A stretch of DNA of 64,000 nucleotides, from assembly GCF_030504955.1 (NCBI RefSeq), contig NZ_JAUKTR010000003.1, positions 124,001 to 188,000 of the forward strand, given 5' to 3'. The stretch is from Peiella sedimenti. Lineage in GTDB: Bacteria > Pseudomonadota > Alphaproteobacteria > Caulobacterales > Caulobacteraceae. Shown here one piece after another: positions 8,758 to 17,985 of the stretch. Positions within the stretch are counted from its first letter, which is position 1. Each line of letters begins with the position of its first letter. Made by a program: the position numbers and the translations under genes. The notes under the pieces were generated by a model, which was given only the letters and a program-made list of their open reading frames with translations, made no database searches and was not told the origin of the DNA.

Positions 8758-9588
8758 TTACATTGGGATTTCCCGGTCCATCTCACTTGCGCCCGCCGAA
8801 CGATAGAGGCGGAACAACCGCGGCCACAGCCGCCTCGGGACATTGTCGGCGATGCGCCTGACGCAGCGCAGATCGTTCACCGGGTGACGGTATTGATCCA
8901 TGAGCACCAGGCGCCGGTTCTGGCTGGCGGCGACGGCGTCGAAGCGCTCGGCGGCCCGAAGCCAGCGCTCCCGATTCCCGAAGCGCTCGAAGCCCCAACC
9001 CAGGTCCACCACGCGTCCATCCCAGAAGGTCATGGCCAGGACCGGCATGCTGCCGTGCCACCATCGGCGTTGCCAGGGCTCGCCTGCTTGGTCAGCCTGC
9101 GATCGCCACGGATGATAGCCGTAGCTTCCTCCGCGGCGGCCGTCGCCTGCGAAGGCGCAGTGAACGTGCAGGCTGACCATCTGCTCAAGCGCGTAAGTCT
9201 GCGGCTCAGCGATCCAGCTTTCGCGAACCACCACGCGGTCCGCATACACCTCCAGCCTGTGGCCCGCGTTCCAGATGAACGCCCCCCCGATCAGGGCGAC
9301 GCAGAGTCCGGCGCCGAGGCGAAAGACCAGTCGAGGCTTCGGTGCGATGATCGCCAGCCAGATGGAGACATAGGCGAGCACAAGCGCGGGGGCGGCGTAA
9401 AGGAGCCAGGATCGGCCGGCCGGCCACCAGAACAAGGGTTCGCCATCGAAGCCGCGTAGACTGGCCACGAACCGGTCTAGCCCCGCCAGGTCGGCCAGCC
9501 CAAAAAGGAACAGGCTGGCCGCGACTGCAAATCCCGGAAGGAATTTGAGTGGCTCATTCGGATCCAACCTAGGGATAAAGAAGCGCAC
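8758..9588 (-). CDS. Membrane protein of unknown function
   Basis: 276 residues. Three hydrophobic segments are visible in the first 110 residues (around FLPGFAVAASLFLFGLADLA, SWLLYAAPALVLAYVSIWLA and LGAGLCVALIGGAFIWNAGH), followed by a mostly soluble C-terminal domain rich in Trp and Arg. The layout resembles membrane proteins with a PH-like cytoplasmic domain, but no family is recognised. It starts 4 bases after the pntB stop on the same strand, so it may be the last gene of the pnt transcript; whether it is functionally linked is unknown. Confidence 0.6.
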   Translation of the reverse strand: MRFFIPRLDPNEPLKFLPGFAVAASLFLFGLADLAGLDRFVASLRGFDGEPLFWWPAGRSWLLYAAPALVLAYVSIWLAIIAPKPRLVFRLGAGLCVALIGGAFIWNAGHRLEVYADRVVVRESWIAEPQTYALEQMVSLHVHCAFAGDGRRGGSYGYHPWRSQADQAGEPWQRRWWHGSMPVLAMTFWDGRVVDLGWGFERFGNRERWLRAAERFDAVAASQNRRLVLMDQYRHPVNDLRCVRRIADNVPRRLWPRLFRLYRSAGASEMDREIPM

Positions 9589-9592
9589 CGCT

Positions 9593-11014
9593 TCACATCC
9601 CCTTCACGATCCCTTCGACCATCTTCTTGGCGTCGCCGAACAGCATCATGGTGTTGTCGCGGAAGAAGAGCTCGTTCTCGACGCCCGCATAGCCCGAGCC
9701 CATGCCGCGCTTGACGAACAGGACCGTGCCCGCGCGGTCAACCTCAAGGATGGGCATGCCGTAGATGGGCGACTGCGGGTCGGTCTTGGCCGCCGGGTTG
9801 GTCACGTCGTTGGCGCCGATGACGAAGGCCACGTCGCAGGCGGCGAACTCGGCGTTGATGTCCTCGAGCTCGAACACCTCGTCATAGGGGACGTTTGCCT
9901 CGGCCAGCAGCACGTTCATGTGGCCCGGCATACGGCCCGCCACGGGGTGGATGGCGTACTTCACGTCCACGCCCTCGGCCTTCAGCAGGTCGGCCATTTC
10001 GCGAAGGGCGTGCTGGGCCTGAGCCACCGCCATGCCGTAGCCCGGCACGATGATCACCTTGGAGGCGTTCTTCATGATGAAGGCCGCGTCGTCGGCGCTG
10101 CCCTGCTTCACCGGCCGGGTCTCGGCCACGCCGCCGCCCGCAGCAGCGCCATCCGCCGCTCCGAAGCCGCCCAGGATCACCGAGACGAAGCTGCGGTTCA
10201 TGCCCTTGCACATGATGTAGCTGAGGATCGCGCCCGAGCTGCCCACCAGGGCGCCGGTGATGATCAGGGCGATGTTCTCCAGCGTGAAGCCCAAGGCCGC
10301 CGCCGCCCAGCCCGAATAGCTGTTCAGCATGGAGACCACGACCGGCATGTCGGCCCCCCCGATGGGGATGATCAGGGTCACGCCCAGGATCAGGGCCAGC
10401 AGGAACAGGCCCCAGAAAGCCCATATGGCCGCGCCGCCCGAGCCGATCAGCACCCCGATCAGCAGCATGACGCCCAGGGCCAGGCCGATATTGATCAGGT
10501 GCCGGGCGGGCAGCAGGATCGGCGCCCCCGACATGTTGCCGTTCAGCTTGGCGAAGGCGATCACCGAGCCGGTGAAGGTGACGGCGCCGATGGCCAGGCC
10601 CAGGCTGAGCTCGATGATGGAGATCAGCTTGATCCCCGTGCCGTCCGCATCCGCGATGCCGAAGGCGCCGGGCGAATAGACCGCCCCCACGGCCACCAGA
10701 CAGGCGGCCAGGCCCACCAGCGAATGGAAGGCCGCCACCAGCTGGGGCATGGAGGTCATGGCCACGCGCCGGGCGATGACCGCCCCGATGACGCCGCCTA
10801 CGGCCACGCCGCCGCCGACCATGGCCAGGGTGATCCAGTCCAGCGCGCCCGAGGCGCCCAGCGTGATCAGCGTCACGCCCACCGCCAGAGCCATGCCGGC
10901 CATGCCGTAGAAATTGCCCTTGCGGCTGGTCTCGGGGCTGGAAAGACCCCGAAGGCTCAGGATGAAGAGGACGCCCGCGACAAGATAGAGCAGGGCCGCG
11001 ATGGAGGCGTTCAC
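9593..11014 (-). CDS. pntB: NAD(P) transhydrogenase subunit beta
   Basis: 473 residues from a GTG start at 11012-11014 that overlaps the stop of pntAB; the frame stays open further upstream but that part lies over pntAB in another frame and is not coding. About nine transmembrane helices (domain II) lead to the NADP(H)-binding domain III, with [40 protein letters not shown] and a [10 protein letters not shown] motif. With PntA it couples hydride transfer from NADH to NADP+ to proton entry and supplies NADPH. Length matches the 462-residue E. coli protein. Confidence 0.95.
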   Translation of the reverse strand: MNASIAALLYLVAGVLFILSLRGLSSPETSRKGNFYGMAGMALAVGVTLITLGASGALDWITLAMVGGGVAVGGVIGAVIARRVAMTSMPQLVAAFHSLVGLAACLVAVGAVYSPGAFGIADADGTGIKLISIIELSLGLAIGAVTFTGSVIAFAKLNGNMSGAPILLPARHLINIGLALGVMLLIGVLIGSGGAAIWAFWGLFLLALILGVTLIIPIGGADMPVVVSMLNSYSGWAAAALGFTLENIALIITGALVGSSGAILSYIMCKGMNRSFVSVILGGFGAADGAAAGGGVAETRPVKQGSADDAAFIMKNASKVIIVPGYGMAVAQAQHALREMADLLKAEGVDVKYAIHPVAGRMPGHMNVLLAEANVPYDEVFELEDINAEFAACDVAFVIGANDVTNPAAKTDPQSPIYGMPILEVDRAGTVLFVKRGMGSGYAGVENELFFRDNTMMLFGDAKKMVEGIVKGM

Positions 11015-11322
11015 TTCGCGCGGTCCTTCTTCTTGTACATGGCCAGCATGCGCTGGGTGACCAGGAACCCGCCGAAGATGTTGACGCTGGCCAGAAGGGC
11101 CGCGAAGGCCCCTGCGCCCTTGGAGATCCACCCGGCTGTCCCGGTTCCGCTGGCCGCGGCCGCCAGCAGGGCGCCGACGATGATCACCGATGAGATGGCG
11201 TTGGTCACGGCCATGAGCGGCGTGTGCAGGGCCGGCGTGACGCTCCAGACTACGTAGTAGCCGACGAAGATCGCCAGCACGAAGATAGCCAGGCGGAAGA
11301 CGGTGGGATCGACGTGTTCCAT
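11011..11322 (-). CDS. pntAB: NAD(P) transhydrogenase, membrane part of subunit alpha
   Basis: 103 residues with three predicted transmembrane helices ([20 protein letters not shown] and others), corresponding to the C-terminal membrane section of E. coli PntA. In many alphaproteobacteria PntA is split into PntAA and PntAB, as here. It starts in a TGATG overlap with the preceding small gene and its stop overlaps the GTG of pntB, so the whole operon is translationally coupled. Confidence 0.93.
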   Translation of the reverse strand: MEHVDPTVFRLAIFVLAIFVGYYVVWSVTPALHTPLMAVTNAISSVIIVGALLAAAASGTGTAGWISKGAGAFAALLASVNIFGGFLVTQRMLAMYKKKDRAK

Positions 11323-11561
11323 CAGCGATTCTGCTCCAGCCGCTCGAGGCGGTCGTCAATGCTGAGCAGGAGGCGAAGGACGCCCCCGATCAACAGCCCG
11401 AGGAACGTGACATAGACGCCCGTCATCAAGCCGACCGTGACCCGGGCCGAGTCCGGGGTCGGCAGGAAGGCCGCCGCAATCGCGACCACGCCCAGAAGCG
11501 GGCCGCCGATCAGGCAGAGATGCGCCACGCCGCCGAGGAACGTCTTCAGAAGCCGGCTCAT
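11322..11561 (-). CDS. Small two-helix membrane protein inside the pnt operon
   Basis: 79 residues with two hydrophobic helices (about residues 9-30 and 42-62) and a charged C-terminal tail [13 protein letters not shown] that could form a short helix at the cytoplasmic face. It overlaps the stop of pntAA by 4 bases and the start of pntAB by 1 base, so it is made with the transhydrogenase. It is not part of the three-gene pntAA-pntAB-pntB set described for the family. An accessory, assembly or regulatory role for the enzyme is possible but is inference from position alone. Confidence 0.75.
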   Translation of the reverse strand: MSRLLKTFLGGVAHLCLIGGPLLGVVAIAAAFLPTPDSARVTVGLMTGVYVTFLGLLIGGVLRLLLSIDDRLERLEQNR

Positions 11562-12691
11562 CCCGTCAGCCCCTCGTTCACCACCTGGCCGCCCTGGGCG
11601 ATCAGGGCGGATTTCAGGATTTCGTCGTCCGGGTCGGGCGCCAGTGCGCCGTCCCTGAGCATGAGGCCGAGGAAGGCGTGCAGGTTGCGGGCGTAGAGCG
11701 CCGTGGCGTCCGCGGCGATGCGGCCCGGCAGGTTTGACCAGCCCACGATCTGCACCCCGTTCGGGGTGGTCACGACCTCGCCCGGCTTCGAGCCCTCCAC
11801 ATTGCCGCCAGCCTCCACAGCCAGGTCGACGATGACCGAGCCGGGCTTCATGGACGCCACGTGGGCGGCTGTCAGCAGGCGCGGCGCCGGCCGGCCAGGG
11901 ATCAGGGCGGTGGTGATGACCACATCCTGCTTGAGGATGTGGGCGGCGGTCAGCTCGACCTGCTTGGCCTGGTATTCCGCCGACATCTGCTTGGCGTAGC
12001 CGCCGGCCGTCTCGGCGGCCTTGAACTCCTCGTCCTCCACCGCGATGAACTTGGCCCCCAGGCTCTCCACCTGTTCCTTGGCGGCGGGGCGAACGTCGGT
12101 GGCGGTGACCACGGCCCCCAGCCGCCGCGCCGTGGCGATGGCCTGAAGCCCGGCCACCCCCGCGCCCATGATGAAGGCCTTGGCCGCCGCGACCGTGCCC
12201 GCCGCGGTCATCATCATGGGGAAGCCCCGGCCGTAGGCGGCCGCGGCCTCGATCACGGCGCGATAGCCCGCCAGGTTCGCCTGGGAGGACAGGGCGTCCA
12301 TGGCCTGGGCGCGTGTGATGCGCGGCACGAACTCCATGGCGTAGGCGGAAGCGCCGGCCTCGGTCAGGGCCTTGAGCGCATCCTTTTCACGGTGGGGATC
12401 CAGCAGGCCGATGACGACCGCGCCGGGCTTCAGCGCCAGAATCTCAGGCGCGGTTGGCGCGCGCACTTTCAGCAGCACGTCGGCGCCGGCCAGGGCCGTC
12501 TTCAGGTCCTTGGCGACAGTGGCGCCGGCGGCGGCGTAGTCGGCGTCGGGGATTGAGGAGCCGAGGCCCGTCCCGCTCTCGACGATGACTGTGGCGCCCA
12601 GGCCGATCAGCTTCTTCGCCGTTTCGGGCGTCAGGGCGGCGCGGGTCTCGCCCTCGCGGCGTTCGCGGGTGACGGCGATAGCGACGGCCAA
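11558..12691 (-). CDS. pntAA: NAD(P) transhydrogenase subunit alpha, NAD(H)-binding part
   Basis: 377 residues, related to alanine dehydrogenase. The N-terminus (VTRERREGETRAALTPETAK) and the Rossmann motif (FIMGAGVAGLQAIATARRLG followed by AVVTATDVRP) mark domain I, the soluble NAD(H)-binding component. The RQD-type loop region and the GSVIVDLAVEAGGNVEGSKP segment are conserved. First gene of the four-gene pnt operon. It lacks membrane helices, which are encoded separately by pntAB. Confidence 0.94.
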   Translation of the reverse strand: MAVAIAVTRERREGETRAALTPETAKKLIGLGATVIVESGTGLGSSIPDADYAAAGATVAKDLKTALAGADVLLKVRAPTAPEILALKPGAVVIGLLDPHREKDALKALTEAGASAYAMEFVPRITRAQAMDALSSQANLAGYRAVIEAAAAYGRGFPMMMTAAGTVAAAKAFIMGAGVAGLQAIATARRLGAVVTATDVRPAAKEQVESLGAKFIAVEDEEFKAAETAGGYAKQMSAEYQAKQVELTAAHILKQDVVITTALIPGRPAPRLLTAAHVASMKPGSVIVDLAVEAGGNVEGSKPGEVVTTPNGVQIVGWSNLPGRIAADATALYARNLHAFLGLMLRDGALAPDPDDEILKSALIAQGGQVVNEGLTG

Positions 12692-12749
12692 GCGACTCTC
12701 CCTGCCGATGCGACGGAGGTGAGCCTAGGCCGGTTTTCGAAGGTTGGTA

Positions 12750-12782
12750 AAGGGCGGCCCGACGCGGGGTCCGGCCGCCCTT
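12750..12782 (-). terminator. Rho-independent terminator of the secreted-protein gene
   Basis: Perfect 10-bp arms AAGGGCGGCC (12750-12759) and GGCCGCCCTT (12773-12782) with a 13-base loop. On the minus strand, the second arm runs into CCCTTTACC. It follows directly after the stop at 12789 and separates this gene from the pnt promoter region. Confidence 0.7.
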
Positions 12783-12788
12783 CAATCC

Positions 12789-13310
12789 TTAGTGGGCGTG
12801 GTCGCCGTGACCGCCCTCGGCCGCGGCCGGGACCGGGGCCGGGGCCGGGGCCTGGGCCGAAGCGGCCGCCGCGCCGGCGACGCTGGCGCGCACCCGGGCG
12901 GGAATCCCGCGGATGGCCGGAACGGCCGCCGTGCGCGCCTGGGTCAGGCCCGCCACTTCCTGCTCATTGGTCGAGGCGGCGATGCGGGTGGCCAGGAAGC
13001 GGTCCAGCGTGTCGGCGAAGGCGTTGATCTCCGGCTCGTAGCGCACCAGCACCTGATCGACGGCGGCGGCCTGGGCGGCGGCGTCCGTGGCGTTGGCGGT
13101 CACGGCGGCTTCGATCTCCGAGCCCATGGCGTTCATGCGCGCCTCGAAGGCCTCGCCGGCCGCCTGCATCTCGGCGTCGGTGGTCGGGGCGGCGACGGCG
13201 GCCGCAGCCTCCTGGGCCATGGCCGGGGCGGCGGCGGTCGCCGCCAGCATCAGGGCGCCGGCGCAGGCCAGCACCGTGGACTTGGCCAGCAGTCGGGTCT
13301 TGAAAGTCAT
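12789..13310 (-). CDS. Secreted alanine-rich protein of unknown function
   Basis: 173 residues from the ATG at 13310, chosen because it begins a proper signal peptide: basic start MTFKTRLLAK, hydrophobic core VLACAGALMLAATAAAP and a signal-peptidase site after AMA. The mature part is alanine rich and helical (EMQAAGEAFEARMNAMGSEI and similar amphipathic stretches), ending in a low-complexity Ala/Pro segment and a His-rich tail GGHGDHAH that could bind metal. No domain recognised. It sits between argG and the pnt operon, all on one strand but with its own terminator. Confidence 0.7.
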   Translation of the reverse strand: MTFKTRLLAKSTVLACAGALMLAATAAAPAMAQEAAAAVAAPTTDAEMQAAGEAFEARMNAMGSEIEAAVTANATDAAAQAAAVDQVLVRYEPEINAFADTLDRFLATRIAASTNEQEVAGLTQARTAAVPAIRGIPARVRASVAGAAAASAQAPAPAPVPAAAEGGHGDHAH

Positions 13311-13401
13311 CAGTTGCGGCTCCGCGCGTTGAAACAGGGCCGCAACAATCGCCCGGGCCCGCGCCCCGCGCACGTGAATTCGCGGCAAGAGACGATTCGC
13401 C

Positions 13402-14637
13402 TCAGGCGCGCCGGTCGCGCTTGGCCAGGACCCGCAGGCGCAGGGCGTTCAGCTTGATGAAGCCTTCGGCGTCGCGGTGATCATAGGCCACGGCGCCTTC
13501 TTCGAAGGTCACCAACTCCTGATCGTAGAGGCTGTGCGGGCTCTCGCGGCCCACCACGGTGACGTTGCCCTTGTAGAGCCGGACCCGAACGGTCCCGGCG
13601 ACCTTCTCCTGGCTCTTGTCGATGGCCGCCTGCAGCATCTCGCGCTCGGGGCTGAACCAGAAGCCGTTGTAGATCAGGCTGGCGTACTTCGGCATCAGCT
13701 CGTCCTTCAGGTGCATGGCGCCCCGGTCCAGAGTGATGCTCTCGATACCCCGGTGCGCCGCCAGCAGGATGGTTCCGCCCGGCGTCTCATAGACCCCGCG
13801 CGACTTCATGCCGACGAAACGGTTCTCCACCAGGTCCAGCCGCCCGATCCCGTTGTCGTGGCCCAACCGGTTGAGTTTGGTCAGCAGCGTCGCCGGACTC
13901 ATGGCCTCGCCGTCGATGGCGACGGGATCGCCATGCTGGAACTCGATGGTGATTTCGGTCACCCGGTCGGGCGCGTCCTGCGGGCTGAGCGTGCGCTGGT
14001 GGACGAACTCGGGCGCGGCCACGGCCGGGTCCTCCAGCACCTTGCCCTCGGAAGACGAGTGCAGAAGGTTGGCGTCGACGCTGAAGGGCGCCTCGCCACG
14101 CTTGTCCTTGCTGATGGGAATCTGGTGCGCCTCGGCGAAGGCCAGCAGGGCCTCGCGGCTCCGGAAGTCCCACTCGCGCCAGGGGGCGATGACGTGGATG
14201 TCGGGCTCCAGCGCGTAGTAGCCCAGCTCGAAGCGGACCTGATCGTTGCCCTTGCCCGTGGCGCCGTGACAGACGGCGTCGGCGCCCACCTGGCGGGCGA
14301 TCTCGATCTGGCGCTTGGCGATCAGCGGCCGGGCGATGGATGTGCCCAGCAGATATTGCCCTTCATACAGGGCGTTGGCCCTGAACATGGGGAAGACGTA
14401 GTCGCGAACGAACTCTTCCCTCAGATCGTCGATGAAGATGTTCTCGGGCTTGAGGCCCAGCTTCAGCGCCTTCTCCCGCGCCGGCGCCAGTTCCTCGCCC
14501 TGGCCCAGGTCGGCGGTGAAGGTCACGACCTCCGCGCCGTACTCGGTCTGCAGCCACTTCAGGATGATGGAAGTGTCCAGCCCGCCGGAATAGGCCAGCA
14601 CGACCTTCGAGGGCTTGAAGTCGGAGGAGCGGGGCAT
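13402..14637 (-). CDS. argG: Argininosuccinate synthase
   Basis: 411 residues from the ATG at 14637; an upstream in-frame ATG at 14691 would add 18 unconserved residues. The ATP-pyrophosphatase P-loop ([19 protein letters not shown]) and the synthase motifs [19 protein letters not shown] and LENRFVG-type segment ([20 protein letters not shown]) are intact. It condenses citrulline and aspartate with ATP to argininosuccinate in arginine synthesis. The gene stands alone, as usual in this group; no arginine-repressor site was identified. Confidence 0.97.
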   Translation of the reverse strand: MPRSSDFKPSKVVLAYSGGLDTSIILKWLQTEYGAEVVTFTADLGQGEELAPAREKALKLGLKPENIFIDDLREEFVRDYVFPMFRANALYEGQYLLGTSIARPLIAKRQIEIARQVGADAVCHGATGKGNDQVRFELGYYALEPDIHVIAPWREWDFRSREALLAFAEAHQIPISKDKRGEAPFSVDANLLHSSSEGKVLEDPAVAAPEFVHQRTLSPQDAPDRVTEITIEFQHGDPVAIDGEAMSPATLLTKLNRLGHDNGIGRLDLVENRFVGMKSRGVYETPGGTILLAAHRGIESITLDRGAMHLKDELMPKYASLIYNGFWFSPEREMLQAAIDKSQEKVAGTVRVRLYKGNVTVVGRESPHSLYDQELVTFEEGAVAYDHRDAEGFIKLNALRLRVLAKRDRRA

Positions 14638-14730
14638 CAAGGGTCCTTGCAGGTCAGGCAGGGGAGGACGGACGCGCGCCTTGAACGGCAAAGCGCCCGC
14701 CGATGCAAGCGGTCAGGGAAAGGTTCGGCC

Positions 14731-15255
14731 TCAGCCCTGGCGCGGCCGGCCCTGCTCGTCGGTTCCCAGGATGAAGGCGGTGGTGGCGCCGCAACCCCGC
14801 AGCGTCTCCTGACCGAAGCGCACCTCCGCCGTCAGCGGATACTGCCGGTCGCTCATGCCGTCGGAACACGGGCCCTCGGTGACGTTGATCACCAGGGGCG
14901 TCCCGTCCGCCGCCTCGGTCGTCCAGGTGGCCCGGTCGCCGCCCGCATCGACGCCGCGGTTGGGCGCGGTCACCTCGGGCCGGTCGACGCCGGTCAACTT
15001 GATCTGGTCACGCCGGATTTCCACGGCCCAGAAGGGCTCCGTGCCCAACAGATTGATGTCCGTGGTCAGGTTGACCCCGTTCACCGACGGGGGAGGCGGC
15101 GTCACCGGCCCCGGCTCCTCCCCGGCGGGAGGCTGCCCGCCCGGCGTCATGGCCGGCGGTCCTTCGGGCTCCTGGGTCGGGGTTTCAGGCGAACAGGCCG
15201 CTAGGCCAAGGCTCAAGGCGAGGGCCAGCGGCGGGACCATCAGAAAGGGACGCAT
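14731..15255 (-). CDS. Lipoprotein with COG3650-like C-terminal domain
   Basis: 174 residues from an ATG at 15255 with AAAGGAGACTCC upstream. The signal peptide ends in a lipobox (SLGLAACSPE), so it should be lipid-anchored, after which comes a Pro/Glu-rich linker of about 35 residues. The C-terminal about 110 residues (GTEPFWAVEIRRDQIKLTGV and TEGPCSDGMSDRQYPLTAEV, ending in LRGCGA) resemble the uncharacterised COG3650 / HslJ-neighbour lipoproteins of Gram-negatives, with two conserved cysteines. Function unknown. Confidence 0.75.
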   Translation of the reverse strand: MRPFLMVPPLALALSLGLAACSPETPTQEPEGPPAMTPGGQPPAGEEPGPVTPPPPSVNGVNLTTDINLLGTEPFWAVEIRRDQIKLTGVDRPEVTAPNRGVDAGGDRATWTTEAADGTPLVINVTEGPCSDGMSDRQYPLTAEVRFGQETLRGCGATTAFILGTDEQGRPRQG

Positions 15256-15482
15256 GAAGGAGTCTCCTTTGGGTCGATGTGAAGCCATTGGCATAGGAAA
15301 AGCGCGAAACGGTCAAGGGATGCGCCGGCTTCGCCTCGAGTGGCGCTTATCCACGCGCCCGCGGGGCCGGTTAGGGTTCAGGGGAGCTTTGGCGGATCAG
15401 ACGGTGTTTCGGAGTCCGGTCGCACATGTCGGATGGCTCAGGCCCAGCGCAGGGAGCCGCCCGACTCATGCTTAGAAGGGTC

Positions 15483-16616
15483 ATGGCCCCGGCCCCCACC
15501 TTCATGGAATTCTTCGCCGGGGGCGGCATGGCCCGCTTGGGGCTGGAGGGCTGGCGTTGCCTCTACGCCAACGACCTCGATCCCATGAAGGCGCGGGCCT
15601 ATGCCGAGAACTTCGGCGCCGGGCACTTGGTCCAGGCCGATGTCTGGAGCCTCGGGCCGGACAGCGTGCCGAGCCCGGTCGATCTGGCCTGGGCCTCGCC
15701 GCCTTGCCAGGACCTGAGCCTCGCCGGCCAGCGGGCGGGCCTGTCGGCCCGGCGCTCCGGCGCCTTCTGGGGCTTCCACCGGCTGATCAAGGCGCTCTCC
15801 CGGCAGGGCCGCGCGCCCACGACCGTGGTCATCGAGAATGTCACAGGCCTGCTCACCTCGAACGGCGGGGCCGATTTCGCCGCCTTGTGCGAGGCCCTGG
15901 CTGATCTCGGCTATCGTGTCGGCGCGCTGGAGGCGGACGCCGCCCTGTGGTCGGCCCAGTCCCGCCCGCGCGTCTTCGTCATCGCCACGCGCGGCGATCC
16001 GAAGGGGCTGACAGTCGAGGATCCGGGGCCGCCCTTTCACAGCGACCGGATTCGCACGGCCCACGCCCGTCTGGGCTCCGTGGCCAAAACAGCCTGGGTC
16101 TGGTGGCGACTGAACCAGCCGACGCCGCCGGCTCAACGCCTCATCGATCTGCTGGAGCCGGACGCAGGCCGCCGCTGGTTCACGTCTGAGCGCACGGACC
16201 GCCTCATCGCTCAGATGGCGCCCCTGCATCGCGAGCGGCTAGGCCAGGCCCTGGCGTCCGGACAGCGCACCGCCGCCGCCGTCTATCGCCGCACGCGCCA
16301 CGAGGACGGCCGGCGCGTACAGCGCGCCGAGGCCCGCTTCGACGGTCGTGCGGGCTGCCTGCGCACGCCCGCGGGGGGCTCATCGCGCCAGTTCGTTCTG
16401 GTCATCGAAGAGGGCGGGGTGCGGGCCCGGCTCCTCACCGCCCGCGAGGCGGCGCGGCTCATGGGGCTGCCCGACGCCTACCGCCTTCCCGCCAGTGAGC
16501 AGGCGGCGCTGAAACTCGTGGGCGACGGCGTCTCGCCCCACGTCGTGGCGGCGCTGAACCGCGACATCCTCCTGCCCCTCGCGCGCGGCCATGGCGCGGA
16601 GCGGCAGGCCGGGTGA
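15483..16616 (+). CDS. Cytosine-5 DNA methyltransferase, apparently solitary
   Basis: 377 residues from an ATG at 15483 preceded by AGAAGG; starts at 15426 and 15468 are also in frame. All core C5-MTase motifs are present in the usual order: motif I FMEFFAGGGMARLGLE (SAM binding, about 7-22), catalytic PCQ with Cys75, ENV at 118-120, QSRPRVF at 159-165, a target-recognition region at about 180-300, and the C-terminal LTAREAARLMGLP and GDGVSPHVVAALNRDI motifs. No restriction endonuclease or Vsr gene follows; the next genes are a small unknown protein and a GH99-like lipoprotein. So it is probably an orphan, epigenetic methylase or a relic of a restriction system. Recognition sequence unknown. 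Confidence 0.9.
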   Translation: MAPAPTFMEFFAGGGMARLGLEGWRCLYANDLDPMKARAYAENFGAGHLVQADVWSLGPDSVPSPVDLAWASPPCQDLSLAGQRAGLSARRSGAFWGFHRLIKALSRQGRAPTTVVIENVTGLLTSNGGADFAALCEALADLGYRVGALEADAALWSAQSRPRVFVIATRGDPKGLTVEDPGPPFHSDRIRTAHARLGSVAKTAWVWWRLNQPTPPAQRLIDLLEPDAGRRWFTSERTDRLIAQMAPLHRERLGQALASGQRTAAAVYRRTRHEDGRRVQRAEARFDGRAGCLRTPAGGSSRQFVLVIEEGGVRARLLTAREAARLMGLPDAYRLPASEQAALKLVGDGVSPHVVAALNRDILLPLARGHGAERQAG

Positions 16617-16656
16617 GGCTGGACACGTCCCCGCCCATCCGCTTCCCTCGACCTCG

Positions 16657-16977
16657 ATGAAGTCCAAGCCGCCCGAAAACCCGTTCGAGGCCGCGCGTGA
16701 GGCGGCGCGGCGACGTGCGCTGAGGGCGCTGAAGCGGGCGAAGAAGGTGGCGGCGCAGACCGGCGTCGAGTTGTCCGAGTGGGAGGACGAGTTTCTGGGT
16801 TCGGTGTCCGAGCGCGTCGAGACCTATGGCCGCGCCTTCGCCGATCCGGACAAGGGCGCCATGGGCGCGCCGCTGTCGGCCATGCAGGGTCAGAAGCTCA
16901 AGGAGATATCCGCCAAGGCCAAGGGTCAGCCGCTCAAGCCGCGCTGGGGCCGCAGGAAGCCCGTGGGCGGCGCATGA
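16657..16977 (+). CDS. Small basic protein of unknown function
   Basis: 106 residues starting at MKSKPPENPF; an in-frame start at 16591 would overlap the methylase gene. Highly charged and mostly helical, with an Arg/Ala/Lys-rich N-terminal half (AAREAARRRALRALKRAKKV) and a basic C-terminus (PRWGRRKPVGGA), which would allow nucleic-acid binding. It lies 40 bases after the methyltransferase and overlaps the next gene by 4 bases (ATGA), so the three may form an operon. No family recognised. Confidence 0.65.
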   Translation: MKSKPPENPFEAAREAARRRALRALKRAKKVAAQTGVELSEWEDEFLGSVSERVETYGRAFADPDKGAMGAPLSAMQGQKLKEISAKAKGQPLKPRWGRRKPVGGA

Positions 16978-17927
16978 GCTGGACGCGGCGTCACGCACTG
17001 GCGGCGGGTGCGGCCGCCATGGCGCTGACCGGGTGCGCGCGGGCGCAGGGCGCCGGCCGTCGGGTTCTGGCCTTCTATTACGGCTGGTACGGACCCCAGG
17101 CGCACTGGCCCCCGGCCGAACCGATCCTGAACCAGCCCCTGGGCGGCGAGCTGTACGACAGCCTTGATCCCGCTGTGGTGGCGCGTCAGCTGGACCAGAT
17201 GGCCGAGGCGGGGATCACCGGCCTGATCGCCAGCTGGTGGGGTCCGGGCGACCGCACCGACCGCAATCTCGACCTGCTGCTGCCCGCAGCGGCCGAGCGG
17301 GGCCTGAAGGCGACGGCCTATCTGGAGCAGGCCGATACGGCCGCGGCCGCCTCGCGCCAGCTGGCGGCCCTCTACGGAAAGGCCCGGCATCCGGCCTGGC
17401 TGCGGGTGGGCGAACGCCCCGTGCTGTTCGTGTTCGATCGCGTCCTGCAGACACTGGGAGAGGAGGGCTGGCGCCGCGTCGCCAACCCCGGCTTCTTCAT
17501 CGTCGGCCCGGCCAATGACCCGGAGGAGGTCCGCCGCCGCGCGCCGCTGTTCGACGCCCTGCACATCTATTCGCTGACCTTCAAGACCGACGGCTGGCGC
17601 TGGCTGCTCGGCTTTCAGGCGCGGCGCTGGATGCGGCGCTGGGTCGAGGCGCAGGGAGACGCCGCCGTCACCACGGCCACGGTGTTGCCGGGCTTCGATG
17701 ACCGCCACCTGCGCGCCGGAGATCGCCCGGTCACGCCCCGGCGCAATGGCGAGACCTATGACGAGCTGTGGCAGGCCGCCGTGGCCGCCCAGCCGGATTG
17801 GGTGCTGATCAACTCATGGAACGAGTGGCACGAGGGCTCCGAAATCGAACCCTCTGACGAGAACGGCGCCCGCGAATTGAACGCGACCCGGGCCTGGACC
17901 CAGCGGTTTCTGGGCTCTCAATCCTGA
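16974..17927 (+). CDS. GH99-like exported lipoprotein (glycoside hydrolase family 99 fold)
   Basis: 317 residues from an ATG overlapping the previous stop. The N-terminus (TRRHALAAGAAAMALTGCAR) has paired arginines, a hydrophobic core and a lipobox Cys, consistent with a lipoprotein, possibly Tat-exported. The mature domain shows the GH99 / WcbX-like barrel signature: LAFYYGWYGPQAHWP at the start, IASWWGPGD, and near the C-terminus LINSWNEWHEGSEIEPS, which carries the conserved catalytic-region glutamates. GH99 enzymes are retaining endo-alpha-mannosidases, but bacterial relatives act on other surface glycans, so substrate is open. Linked to the methylase only by operon-like spacing. Confidence 0.75.
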   Translation: MSWTRRHALAAGAAAMALTGCARAQGAGRRVLAFYYGWYGPQAHWPPAEPILNQPLGGELYDSLDPAVVARQLDQMAEAGITGLIASWWGPGDRTDRNLDLLLPAAAERGLKATAYLEQADTAAAASRQLAALYGKARHPAWLRVGERPVLFVFDRVLQTLGEEGWRRVANPGFFIVGPANDPEEVRRRAPLFDALHIYSLTFKTDGWRWLLGFQARRWMRRWVEAQGDAAVTTATVLPGFDDRHLRAGDRPVTPRRNGETYDELWQAAVAAQPDWVLINSWNEWHEGSEIEPSDENGARELNATRAWTQRFLGSQS

Positions 17928-17985
17928 GTTGCCAAACGCCTTCCCCTGCGGAATGTTTGCCGGTGCAAAAAGGGGGGAGATCCGG

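Noticed and set aside
11015-11359. Long 5' extension of pntB
   Set aside because: It overlaps pntAB in another frame. The GTG at 11012-11014 gives the correct N-terminus and the usual length.
15483-16616. Complete restriction-modification system
   Set aside because: No endonuclease-like gene is found on either side; only a methyltransferase is present.
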